64,000 bases of DNA. Origin: Burkholderia sp. BCC1644 (GTDB lineage Bacteria; Pseudomonadota; Gammaproteobacteria; Burkholderiales; Burkholderiaceae). Location: positions 186,001 to 250,000 of the forward strand of contig NZ_CADFEI010000003.1 of NCBI RefSeq assembly GCF_902833225.1. Direction: 5' to 3'. The notes beneath the pieces are model-generated. The model had not been told where the DNA came from and did not search any database. It saw nothing but the letters and a program-made list of their open reading frames with translations. The stretch's first letter is position 1. Each line of letters begins with the position of its first letter. A program made the position numbers and the translations under genes. Shown piece by piece: positions 29,692-37,949 of this stretch.

Positions 29692-30654
29692 TCAGTACTT
29701 GCGGGTCGGCATCACCTGCGCCGCGACGTTCATCGGGAACACGGTCTCGTTCGTGACGATGCGCTTGGGCAGCGGCTTGCCGGCGACGACGTCCTTCACC
29801 GCGCTCATCAGTTGCGGGCCGAGCAGCGGGCTGCATTCGACGTCGACGTTGATCTTGCCGGCGACCATCGCCTGAAAGCCGCCCTTCGTCGCGTCGAACG
29901 ACACGACGCTCACGTCCTTGCCGGGCTTGATCCCGGCTTCCTCCATCGCCTGGATCGCGCCGAGCGCCATGTCGTCGTTGTGCGCGTAGACGACGTTGAT
30001 CTGCTTGCCGTAGGTCTTCGCGAACGCTTCCATCACCTGCTTGCCGCCGGCGAGCGTGAAGTCGCCGCTCTGCGACGCGATCACCTTGAATTTCGGATTG
30101 TTCTTGATCACTTCGAGCAGACCCGCGCGACGGTCGTTGGCCGGCGCCGAACCGACCGTGCCCTGCAGCTCGACGATGTTGATCGGGCCCGCGTCGTTCT
30201 TGTAGTGCTCTTCCATCCAGTGGCCGGCGCGCCGCCCTTCCTCGAGGAAATCCGAGCCGATCATCGTCACGTACAGCGACGGATCCTTCACGTCGACCGC
30301 GCGGTCGGTCAGGATCACCGGAATGTGCGCGGCCTTCGCTTCGGTCAACACGGGCTCCCAGCCCGATTCGACGACCGGCGAGAACGCGATCACGTCGACC
30401 TTCTGCGCGATGAACGAGCGAATCGCGCGGATCTGGTTTTCCTGCTTCTGCTGCGCATCGGAGAATTTCAGGTTGATGCCGGCATCCTTCGCCGCGCCCT
30501 TCACCGACACGGTGTTCGCGGTGCGCCATGCGCTTTCCGCGCCGACCTGCGAAAACCCGAGCGTGATCGGCTTCTGCTGCGCGAACGCGCCGGGCGCGAA
30601 CACCGTCGCCGCGGCGACGAGCGCGCCGGCCGCCAGCTTCCTGATGAATGTCAT
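29692..30654 (-). CDS. ytfQ: Galactofuranose-type periplasmic sugar-binding protein
   Basis: 320 residues with signal peptide (MTFIRKLAAGALVAAATVFA, cleavage at AFA). The mature protein tracks recalled YtfQ closely: GFSQVGAESAWR, DAQQKQENQIRAIRSFIAQ, PVVESGWEPVL, VELQGTVGS and YAHNDDMALGAIQAMEEAG. It captures the sugar in the periplasm for the YtfR/YtfT/YjfF complex. First gene of the operon; the start at 30654 corrects a spurious long upstream extension. A nested inverted repeat lies about 140-180 bp upstream. Confidence 0.93.
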   Translation of the reverse strand: MTFIRKLAAGALVAAATVFAPGAFAQQKPITLGFSQVGAESAWRTANTVSVKGAAKDAGINLKFSDAQQKQENQIRAIRSFIAQKVDVIAFSPVVESGWEPVLTEAKAAHIPVILTDRAVDVKDPSLYVTMIGSDFLEEGRRAGHWMEEHYKNDAGPINIVELQGTVGSAPANDRRAGLLEVIKNNPKFKVIASQSGDFTLAGGKQVMEAFAKTYGKQINVVYAHNDDMALGAIQAMEEAGIKPGKDVSVVSFDATKGGFQAMVAGKINVDVECSPLLGPQLMSAVKDVVAGKPLPKRIVTNETVFPMNVAAQVMPTRKY

Positions 30655-30789
30655 GGTCCGTCTCCGATGATGTCGTTGTCTGCCGCGGCGCTGTTCTGGT
30701 TCTGCTTGGCGCTGGCGCGGATCGGGGCTGCGCCGGCCGGCGCGTGCGGCCGGCCCGGTCTGCCTGCCCCGCATCAGTCTAGGAACAAG

Positions 30790-30833
30790 TCCGATAACCT
30801 TCCAATGAAATATTGGATTGAGGCGATATCGGA
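30790..30833. promoter_or_regulatory. Nested inverted repeats upstream of ytfQ
   Basis: TCCAAT (30801-30806) and ATTGGA (30812-30817) form a 6-bp inverted repeat with 5-bp spacer. Outside it, TCCGATA (30790-30796) and TATCGGA (30827-30833) form a second, nearly concentric one. The region is A+T-richer than its surroundings. It is the obvious regulatory spot for the ytfQ operon; no regulator gene is adjacent. The rest of the 332-bp gap (30655-30986) shows no gene. Confidence 0.55.
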
Positions 30834-30986
30834 ATCGGCATACGTATAAACACCTAAACGCGCCGGATAGCGGCTCGGTTGCAGTGCACCGGCCTAGCGG
30901 TGACGAATACGCGAAGGCCGGCGCATGCGTGAAATGCGCCGGCCGGATCGTGATGCCGTCAGGAAAAAGGAAGCTGCGGGCCCGCT

Positions 30987-32438
30987 TCAGATCGACGCGG
31001 CGGACCGCGCATCGCCGGGCGCCGGCGCGGGCATGCGCGCCCGGATGAACGCCCAGGCCAGCAGCGACGCCGCGACCGCCGCGCCGGCGCCCAGCAGGAA
31101 TGCGAGGTGGTAGCCGCGATTGAGCGCGGCAACGGCGTCGGCGCCGGCCGCCACCAGCCCCTCGGTGCGCGCCGCCGCCAGACTCGCGAGGATCGCGAGC
31201 CCGAGTGCGCCGCCCATCATGAACGACGTGTTGACGGCGCCCGATGCAAGCCCCGACTCGTCGGGCGTCACGTCGCTCATCGCGGCCAGCATCACCGGGT
31301 TGAAGACCGCACTGGCCCCAAGGCCCATCAGCAGCATGCCGGGCAGCACGTCCGCGACGAAGCGGCCACCGGCCGGCGCGCGCGCCAGCAGCATCAGCCC
31401 GGACGCCGCGACCAGCAGGCCGGACGACAGCGTCGCGCGAATCCCGAACCGCATCACCAGCTTCGGCGACAAGCCCAGCGAAAAACCCGCCATGACGACG
31501 CTGGCCGGCAGGAACGCGAGCCCGACCTGCATCGCGCCGTAGTGCAGCACGCGCTGCAGGTACAGCGCGGAAATGAACGACCACGCGAACATCGCGGCCG
31601 CCCACAGCACGCCCACCGCGTTGGCAGCGGCCACGTTGCGCCGCGCGAACAGGCGCAACGGCATCAGCGGATGCGGCACACGCGATTCGACGACGACGAA
31701 CGCGATCGCGAGCACGACCGCGACACCGAGCTGCACGAGCGTCTGCGTCGACGTCCAGCCTGCCGCATGGCCATGCACGATCGCATAGACGGCCAGCATC
31801 AGCGACCCGGTGACGGTCACCGCGCCCGCGAGATCCAGCGGTGCGCGTTCGGCCGGCGCTGTGCGCGCCGGCAGCAGCGCCGCGCACGCGGCATACACGG
31901 CCACGCCGATCGGCAGGTTGACGAGAAAGATCCAGTGCCAGCTCAACGCGCTGGTCAGCACGCCGCCGAGCAGCACGCCGAGGCTGCCGCCGCTCGCGGC
32001 GACGAACCCGTACACCCCCATCGCCTTCGCGCGGTCGGCCGGCGACGTGAACAGGTTCATGATGATCGACAGCGACACGGCCGACACCAGCGCACCGCCG
32101 AGCCCCTGCACCGCGCGCGCCGCGATCAGCAGTCCTTGCGTGTTCGCGAGCCCGCACGCGACCGATGCGAGCGTGAACAGCGCGATGCCGCGCAGAAACA
32201 GCCGGCGGTGGCCGTACAGGTCACCGAGCCGCCCGCCGAGCAGCAGGAACCCGCCGAAGGTCAGCAGGTACGCGTTCACCACCCAGACGAGCGACGTCTC
32301 GGCAAAGCGGAGGTCGGCCCGGATGGACGGCAGCGCGACGTTCACGATGGTCGTGTCCAGCACGATCATCAGCATGCCCAGGCAGAGCACGACCAGCGCC
32401 AGCCAGCGCTTGCGTTCGTCGATCCCGTGCGTCGTCAT
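30987..32438 (-). CDS. MFS multidrug transporter, DHA2 (EmrB/QacA) family
   Basis: 483 residues with about 14 membrane segments. Signatures: LDTTIVNVALPSI near residue 30, LLLGGRLGDLYGHRRLFLRG, and the motif C-like GGSLGVLLGGVLTSALSWHWIFLVNLPIG near residue 150. These mark proton-driven drug exporters of the DHA2 family. It is the last gene of a close-packed four-gene run (yceI-azoR-pirin-MFS, gaps of 27, 36 and 18 bp), so it likely exports the electrophile, quinone or dye to which that operon responds. Confidence 0.9.
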   Translation of the reverse strand: MTTHGIDERKRWLALVVLCLGMLMIVLDTTIVNVALPSIRADLRFAETSLVWVVNAYLLTFGGFLLLGGRLGDLYGHRRLFLRGIALFTLASVACGLANTQGLLIAARAVQGLGGALVSAVSLSIIMNLFTSPADRAKAMGVYGFVAASGGSLGVLLGGVLTSALSWHWIFLVNLPIGVAVYAACAALLPARTAPAERAPLDLAGAVTVTGSLMLAVYAIVHGHAAGWTSTQTLVQLGVAVVLAIAFVVVESRVPHPLMPLRLFARRNVAAANAVGVLWAAAMFAWSFISALYLQRVLHYGAMQVGLAFLPASVVMAGFSLGLSPKLVMRFGIRATLSSGLLVAASGLMLLARAPAGGRFVADVLPGMLLMGLGASAVFNPVMLAAMSDVTPDESGLASGAVNTSFMMGGALGLAILASLAAARTEGLVAAGADAVAALNRGYHLAFLLGAGAAVAASLLAWAFIRARMPAPAPGDARSAASI

Positions 32439-32456
32439 GAAACGGCTCCCGTCGAA

Positions 32457-33308
32457 TCAGCGCATCACGCCCGTGGCGCGCAGTTCGTGGCCGATGCGCA
32501 CGATTTCGCGTTCGCCTTCCGCCAGCGCGGCCGCGCTCGTATGCACCGAGTAGTAGCCCAGATGGAGCTCGTGCGGATGCGGGATCGCGGTGCCGACCAC
32601 GAAGCGCGTATCGGCCACGGCCTCGAATTCGATCGCGGCGTCGGACGCGTCGAACACGACCAGTTCACCCTGGCGGACCGCATCCGGCGTACGCAGGCTG
32701 CCGTCCATCACGGCCGTCCAGCCGACCCGGTGGCCCTGCGGCGGCCGGCAGGTCCAGCGCTCGCCGGCCTTCAGCTGCACGACCAGGTAGTTGATGCCCG
32801 CCGGCGCGTCGATCGGGCTGACCGCGTCGCCGTGGCGGCCGAGCAGCACGCGCGCAGGGCCGTCGGTCGGGATGTCGTCGATCGACAGATGCTGGCTGAA
32901 CGCCGGCGCCAGCTCGCGCCCCGGCGGCAGCGCGACCCACAGCTGGAACGCCTTGACGGGCGGCACGACCGAACCCGTATGCCAGACGCCGCGCCCGGCG
33001 CTCATCCATTCGATGTCGCCGGGCGCCATCGTGCCCTCGTGGCCGGTGGATTCGGCGTAGGTGCCGTGTCCGTCGATCGCGAGCGTCAGCGTCGCGATGC
33101 CCGAATGCGGATGCCAGCCGAAGGCCGGCTGCCCGATCGGCGCCTGTGTGTCGATCAGGTCGAGAAAGACGAACGGCTTGATCATCTCGCCGACGTCGGA
33201 CGGGCTCGCCATCCGCACGACCGGGCCATGCGCGTGGCCGTGCGTGCGGAACACGACGTGACGACCGGCGACGGTGGCCTGCGAAACGGGTTCGAGGGCA
33301 TTCAACAT
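32457..33308 (-). CDS. Pirin family protein
   Basis: 283 residues, bicupin fold. The N-terminal cupin has the pirin metal motif FGWHPHSGIATLTLAIDG and a following GDIEWMSAGRGVWHTG, typical of quercetinase-like pirins. The C-terminal cupin carries HPHELHLGYYSVHT. Pirins bind iron or other metals; some act as quercetin dioxygenases or redox sensors. Third gene of the yceI-azoR-pirin-MFS run, supporting a role in handling aromatic or quinone stress. Confidence 0.92.
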   Translation of the reverse strand: MLNALEPVSQATVAGRHVVFRTHGHAHGPVVRMASPSDVGEMIKPFVFLDLIDTQAPIGQPAFGWHPHSGIATLTLAIDGHGTYAESTGHEGTMAPGDIEWMSAGRGVWHTGSVVPPVKAFQLWVALPPGRELAPAFSQHLSIDDIPTDGPARVLLGRHGDAVSPIDAPAGINYLVVQLKAGERWTCRPPQGHRVGWTAVMDGSLRTPDAVRQGELVVFDASDAAIEFEAVADTRFVVGTAIPHPHELHLGYYSVHTSAAALAEGEREIVRIGHELRATGVMR

Positions 33309-33344
33309 GGTGGTTCTCCTGTGGCCGGCTGCCGGCCCGTTGCG

Positions 33345-33950
33345 TCAGGCCGCGAGTGCCGCCGCCGCTTCCTTCGCCGATGCAATGGCGCCGCTGCGCT
33401 TGTCCGGCCCCATCGCGACGCCTTCCGCGCGAATGAAGGTGATGTCCGTGATGCCGAGAAAACCGAACGCGTCGCGCAGATAGGTTTCCTGATGATCGAA
33501 CGACGCGACCGGCGACCCTGCGCTGTACACGCCGCCGCGCGACGATGCGATGACCAGCTTCTTGCCGCCGGACAGCCCCTCCGGCCCGTTCTCGGTATAG
33601 CGGAACGTCTTGCCGGCCACGGAGATGCGGTCAATCCACGCCTTCAGTTGGGACGCGATGCCGAAGTTGTACATCGGCGCGCCGATGACCACGATGTCGG
33701 TTGCGAGGAACGCGTCGAGCGCACGCTGGCCGATTTCGACGTCCGCCTTCAGCGCGTCGTCGACGGGCGCGCCTTGCGCGGCGGCGAGGTGGCCGGCCGT
33801 CAGATGGCCGATCGGCGTGGCGGCGAGGTCGAGGCGCGTCACCGTGAGGCCCGGATCGCGGGCGCGGAAATTGGCGACGATCTCTGCCGACAGTTCGCGG
33901 CTGACCGAGCCCTGGCCGAGGATGCTGGAATCGATGTGCAGCAGTTTCAT
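33345..33950 (-). CDS. azoR: FMN-dependent NADH:quinone/azo oxidoreductase
   Basis: 201 residues, flavodoxin-like fold. The start [20 protein letters not shown] holds the FMN phosphate-binding loop; [19 protein letters not shown] and SSRGGVYS are the other conserved AzoR segments. It reduces quinones and azo compounds with two electrons from NADH. Lying between yceI and pirin genes and under a divergent LysR gene, it is a typical quinone-stress gene. All conserved motifs appear intact. Confidence 0.94.
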   Translation of the reverse strand: MKLLHIDSSILGQGSVSRELSAEIVANFRARDPGLTVTRLDLAATPIGHLTAGHLAAAQGAPVDDALKADVEIGQRALDAFLATDIVVIGAPMYNFGIASQLKAWIDRISVAGKTFRYTENGPEGLSGGKKLVIASSRGGVYSAGSPVASFDHQETYLRDAFGFLGITDITFIRAEGVAMGPDKRSGAIASAKEAAAALAA

Positions 33951-33977
33951 GAGGATTCTCCGAACGGGATGACGGGG

Positions 33978-34556
33978 TTACTGCTTGAGGGCTTCGGCCG
34001 TGATGAGCAGGCGCGTCTTCATGTTGAAGCCGTATGCCTTGCCGAAATCGACGCCGAACTCGCTGCGGTCGAACTCGCCCACCGCGTCGACGCCGCACAC
34101 TTCGCGCTTGAGCATCGGATGCGGCATGCACTTGAACGAATCGATCTTCAGCGTGAGCGGACGCGTCACGCCGTGCATCGTGAGATTGCCGACCACCGTC
34201 GCCGGCCGGTCGCCGTTGAACGTGATCGCGCCCTTGTAAGTCGCTTCCGGGAACTTCGACGCGTCGAAGAACTGGTTCGACTGCAGGTCCTGGTCGAGCT
34301 TCGTGCTGCCCGTATGAACCGACGCGATCGCGGTCGTCACCTCGACGGTGCCGGTCTTCGCCGTGCGGTCGAGCGTCACGGTGCCGCTCGATTTGTCGAA
34401 CTTGCCGCGCCACACCGACAGGCCGCCGATGTGATCGGCTTCAAAGCTCGGGTACGTGTGGTCCGGATCGAGCTGGTACGTCGATGCGGCGGCGAATGCG
34501 GAAAACGACAGCGATGCGGCGAGTGCGCCGGCCGCGATCGTCAGGGTCTTGTTCAA
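33978..34556 (-). CDS. YceI family periplasmic lipid-binding protein
   Basis: 192 residues with a signal peptide (cleavage near SAFAAA). YceI proteins are lipocalin-like beta-barrels that bind polyprenoids and are induced by stress. Motifs: [19 protein letters not shown] at the mature start, [13 protein letters not shown] and [17 protein letters not shown]. The start appears to be TTG at 34556: no ATG is available, AAGGAG lies six bases upstream, and this start gives the complete signal peptide. First gene of the run that continues with azoR. Confidence 0.92.
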   Translation of the reverse strand: MNKTLTIAAGALAASLSFSAFAAASTYQLDPDHTYPSFEADHIGGLSVWRGKFDKSSGTVTLDRTAKTGTVEVTTAIASVHTGSTKLDQDLQSNQFFDASKFPEATYKGAITFNGDRPATVVGNLTMHGVTRPLTLKIDSFKCMPHPMLKREVCGVDAVGEFDRSEFGVDFGKAYGFNMKTRLLITAEALKQ

Positions 34557-34643
34557 TTCAATCTCCTTGAAACATCAGGGGGTTCGTTTGTAGCGTGAGA
34601 CCAGTATGGAGAGTGAATCCGCTTTACACTAGACGGATAAATA

Positions 34644-34658
34644 GGATTTGATTAATCC
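34644..34658. promoter_or_regulatory. LysR-type box between yceI and LysR gene
   Basis: GGATT-TGATT-AATCC at 34644-34658 is a 15-bp inverted repeat with the T-N11-A shape of LysR-type sites. It ends 17 bp before the LysR start codon and about 90 bp from yceI, a usual place for autoregulation and control of the divergent operon. Confidence 0.55.
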
Positions 34659-34675
34659 ATTTTTGGAGGAATCCG

Positions 34676-35599
34676 ATGCTCGATCTGAATGATCTCGCGC
34701 TGTTCGTCCAGGTCGTCCGGGCCGGCAGCTTCTCGGAGGCCGCGCGGCGCCTGCGCATGCCGGCCAATACGCTGAGCCGGCGCATCGACCAGCTCGAAGG
34801 GCAGATCGGCACGCGCCTGCTGCATCGCTCGACCCGCAAGCTCGCGCCGAGCACCGAAGGCCAGGCGCTGTTCGAGCGCTATGCGCCGGCGCTCGACCGG
34901 ATCTTCGAGATCGAGCGGATGCATGCGGACGGGCAGGAACCGTCCGGCACGGTACGCGTGACGGCGATGGCCGGCCTGTTCGAATTCTTCAAGCTGGAAT
35001 GGCTCGCCGAGTTCTACGCGCGCTATCCGCAGATCAGCATCGACTTCCTGCTCGACGACACCCCGTCCGACCTGATCGCGGAGCGCATCGACCTCGCCTT
35101 GCGCATCGGCGTCGAGACGGGCGGCAGCTTCCGCGTGCGCCGGATCGCGCCGGGCACGATGATCCTCGCCGCCAGCCCTGCCTACCTCGAACGGCGCGGC
35201 GCGCCGCGCACGCCGCGCGACCTGGCCGACCACGATTGCCTCACGGTATCGAGCCGCCAGGGGCGCAGCATGTGGCGGCTGCAGGGGCCGCGCGGCACGC
35301 AGGAAATCGCGATCGCCGGCCGCTTTTCGGTCAACGACATGCGCGTGGTCGTGCAGGCCTGCATCGCCGGGCTCGGCATCGCGCTGGTGCCGCAACTGCT
35401 CGTCGCGCCGGCGATCGAGCAAGGCAAACTGGCGCGCGTGCTGCCGTCCTATCGACGCTCGAGCACGGGCCTCGGATTGCAGCTTGTCTATACGAGCCGC
35501 CCGCCCCTGCCGCCCGCTGTCACGCTCGTCGCCGAGTTCCTGCTGGAAAAGCTGGGCCAGGGGATTCCGGGGTACCCGGAGCCCGCGGCCGACCGATAA
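34676..35599 (+). CDS. LysR-family transcriptional regulator
   Basis: 307 residues. N-terminal winged helix (LNDLALFVQVVRAGSFSEAA, then TLSRRIDQLEGQIGTRLLHR) and a LysR substrate-binding domain from about residue 90 (GTVRVTAMAGLFEFF, ERIDLALRIG, GLGIALVPQLL). The TTGGAGGAATCCG upstream gives a strong ribosome site. Divergent from yceI-azoR-pirin-MFS with 119 bp between start codons and a LysR-like box, it is the probable regulator of that operon. Inducer unknown; quinones or related electrophiles are likely by analogy. Confidence 0.93.
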   Translation: MLDLNDLALFVQVVRAGSFSEAARRLRMPANTLSRRIDQLEGQIGTRLLHRSTRKLAPSTEGQALFERYAPALDRIFEIERMHADGQEPSGTVRVTAMAGLFEFFKLEWLAEFYARYPQISIDFLLDDTPSDLIAERIDLALRIGVETGGSFRVRRIAPGTMILAASPAYLERRGAPRTPRDLADHDCLTVSSRQGRSMWRLQGPRGTQEIAIAGRFSVNDMRVVVQACIAGLGIALVPQLLVAPAIEQGKLARVLPSYRRSSTGLGLQLVYTSRPPLPPAVTLVAEFLLEKLGQGIPGYPEPAADR

Positions 35600-35730
35600 G
35601 GTTTCGTTGTCGCGGCGAACGGAATTTCTTGTTGGACGCGGATTTTCGGCGCACGAACACTGCGGGGCATCGCGTCAGGTCGCAACTGACGCCCATGCAA
35701 GGGCCCGGGGCCCCATCGCAGGAGACAGCC

Positions 35731-37119
35731 ATGCCGGTATCAGGAAGCGCCATCAACGTCCGGGAGTTCATCGACGAACGCCCCGTCAGCCCGTTTCAGT
35801 GGCTCGTGGGGCTGCTCACGTTCGTCGTGATCTCGCTGGACGGCTGGGACACCGTCATCATCGGCTTCGTCGTGCCGGAACTCATCAAGGAATGGGGCGT
35901 CACGAAGAGCGCACTGGCGCCGGTGCTCAGCGCCGCGCTGTTCGGTCTGGCGGCCGGCGCGCTGTTGGGCGGGCCGATCGCCGACCGCTTCGGCCGCAAG
36001 CGCGTGCTGGTCGCGAGCGTGCTGATCATCGGCATCGGGACGCTGGCGACCGCGCACGCGACGTCGCTCGCGACGATGCTGCCGATCCGCTTCGTCACCG
36101 GGCTCGGCCTCGGCGCCGTGATGCCGAACGTCGTGACGCTGTGGTCCGAGTACGTGCCGGAACGCCGGCGCTCGTTCCTCGTGACGGTCGTATACAGCGG
36201 GTTCACGGTCGGCGCCGCGCTGTGCGGGTTCATCGCGGCATGGATCATTCCGAGCTACGGCTGGCGCGCGATGCTGACGGTGGGCGGTGCGCTGGCGGTG
36301 GTCTGCGTTCCGGTCCTGATGCGCTGGCTGCCCGAATCGGTCGCATTCCTGACGGTTCAGCACAAGCGCCCCGAACTGATTGCGAAGATCCTTTCCGCGA
36401 TCGGCCGCACGCGCGTGGCGGCTGATACGACTTTCTTCCTGCCCGCGCAACCGAAGGTGAAAGGCGGCGCGATCGGCACGATCCTGTCGACGCGCTATGT
36501 CGCGGGTACGGTCCTGATCTGGCTGTGCTATTTCGTCGGGCTGTTCGTCCTTTACCTGCTGTACAACTGGCTGCCGACGATGGCGAAAGACGCCGGTTAT
36601 ACGAGTGCGCAAGGCGCGATCATGGTCGGTTTCCTGAACTGGGGCGGCACGCTGGGCTCGGTCGCGATCGGCTGGCTGATGGATCGCTTCGACCGCTACC
36701 GCGTGATCGCCGCGAGTTTCTGCCTGGCGGCACTGTCGCTCTGGGCCGTGCATGGAATGCAGTCGACGTTCTGGGTCCTGCAGATTCTCGCCTTTGCGTG
36801 GGGATGGTTCATTCCCGGCACGAATACCGGAATGAACGCGCTGACCGCGCGCTTCTATCCGACCGTCGCGCGCTCGACCGGCTTGAGCTGGATGCACGCG
36901 TTCGGACGGCTGGGCGCGATCGGCAGCGCATTCGCCGGCGCGGCCCTCCTGAGCGCGGGGCTGGGCCTCGGCCAGATTCTCCCGCTGATGGCCGTCGCGC
37001 CGCTGGCCGGCGCGGTGGCCGTGCTCGTGATCGCGGGGCTCGTGAAGCGCCGGGCGCTTACGGATGAGTCGGTGGGGGCGGCCGTGACTTCTGCGGCGGA
37101 GGTTTCCGCGAATACGTAA
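35731..37119 (+). CDS. MFS transporter, aromatic acid:H+ symporter type
   Basis: 462 residues from ATG 35731 with AGGAGA just upstream. Twelve membrane segments; SLDGWDTVIIGFVVPELIKEWG in the first helix and GLAAGALLGGPIADRFGRKR in the following loop are hallmarks of AAHS permeases (benzoate, 4-hydroxybenzoate, protocatechuate). RFVTGLGLGAVMPNVVTLWSEYVPERRR follows. No catabolic gene adjoins it, so the substrate cannot be read from context. It lies 131 bp after the LysR gene on the same strand. Confidence 0.88.
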   Translation: MPVSGSAINVREFIDERPVSPFQWLVGLLTFVVISLDGWDTVIIGFVVPELIKEWGVTKSALAPVLSAALFGLAAGALLGGPIADRFGRKRVLVASVLIIGIGTLATAHATSLATMLPIRFVTGLGLGAVMPNVVTLWSEYVPERRRSFLVTVVYSGFTVGAALCGFIAAWIIPSYGWRAMLTVGGALAVVCVPVLMRWLPESVAFLTVQHKRPELIAKILSAIGRTRVAADTTFFLPAQPKVKGGAIGTILSTRYVAGTVLIWLCYFVGLFVLYLLYNWLPTMAKDAGYTSAQGAIMVGFLNWGGTLGSVAIGWLMDRFDRYRVIAASFCLAALSLWAVHGMQSTFWVLQILAFAWGWFIPGTNTGMNALTARFYPTVARSTGLSWMHAFGRLGAIGSAFAGAALLSAGLGLGQILPLMAVAPLAGAVAVLVIAGLVKRRALTDESVGAAVTSAAEVSANT

Positions 37120-37155
37120 CGACAGGATAGTCGTCGCGACAGCGCTCGGCGTCAC

Positions 37156-37383
37156 TCAGCTCCGGCAAGGCGCCGCCTTCCTGTCGGTCTCACTGCCCTG
37201 ACTCGACACGACGCCGGCCGCGTGCGGCCGCGCGTCGTCGGTCACGCGCGTCGGATTCAGCTCTCGCAGCACGCTCACGCGGCTGCCGTCGTCATTGGGC
37301 AATTGCGGCATCCCGCGTGCAAAGGCGGGCGCGACCGCCGCCGCGAGCAGCGCGGCGATCGCCAGTCGGGAAAGGCTTTTCAT
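37156..37383 (-). CDS. Small exported protein, function unknown
   Basis: 75 residues with a clear signal peptide (MKSLSRLAIAALLAAAVAPA, cleavage at FARG), leaving about 50 polar residues ending in a Cys. No family recognised. It begins 15 bp after the stop of a DUF4148-type gene, so both are probably one transcript. Both small exported proteins precede the divergent RND pump. Confidence 0.65.
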   Translation of the reverse strand: MKSLSRLAIAALLAAAVAPAFARGMPQLPNDDGSRVSVLRELNPTRVTDDARPHAAGVVSSQGSETDRKAAPCRS

Positions 37384-37398
37384 CGCCCGACTCCCCGC

Positions 37399-37677
37399 TT
37401 ACTGCGCGCTGGCGGCCGGCACGGACGCCGACGCCGTTGCCGTGCCCTGTTCGCCATGCGCGATCGCATAGAGTTCGCGATTGCGCGCGATCGTCTGCGT
37501 GCTCGGCGGATAGTCCCAGTTCGACGTCGGCACCGTGCCGACGCGCTGCGCCTGGACGAGATCGGCGATCACGTCGGCGCGGGTCGGACCCGACGACGAC
37601 ATCTGTGCGAAAGCGGCAACCGGCGTGCCGATGGCGAGGGCGAGCAGCGCGGCGGCTGCGATCAGTCTGCGATTCAT
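37399..37677 (-). CDS. DUF4148 small exported protein
   Basis: 92 residues. Signal peptide MNRRLIAAAALLALAIGTPV (cleavage at AFAQ), then the family core TRADVIADLVQAQRVG...NWDYPPS...IARNRELYAIAHG. DUF4148 proteins are abundant small secreted proteins of Burkholderiales without known function, often near two-component systems. The start at 37677 is set by the signal peptide. Divergent from the RND efflux operon by about 270 bp; a paralogue lies at 46488. Confidence 0.85.
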   Translation of the reverse strand: MNRRLIAAAALLALAIGTPVAAFAQMSSSGPTRADVIADLVQAQRVGTVPTSNWDYPPSTQTIARNRELYAIAHGEQGTATASASVPAASAQ

Positions 37678-37949
37678 GATGAAACTCCCCAGAACGGTTC
37701 GATGAGGACGCATCGTCGATGCGCCGCCGGCGGAACCGCGGATGCGATTCGCCGCCTGACACATTCATTCTGGTGATCGCAGCCGGCACGACGCTGACGC
37801 CCGGATGACAATCCTGAAATCTGCCGCATCGCGCGCAGATAACAGCTTCGTAATCTTCGAGTCAGGGCCGGGTCAACGCGCCGCCGTCAGACTTCAGGCT
37901 CGTGTCGCATCGCATGCGGCGCCCCTGCCCTGCTTCGAGGAACAACATC

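Noticed and set aside
31107-34598. Plus-strand frame of 1163 residues opposite the MFS/pirin/azoR/yceI genes
   Set aside because: Its composition (Arg, His, Asp, Gln) is that of antisense frames and four well-defined genes occupy the other strand.
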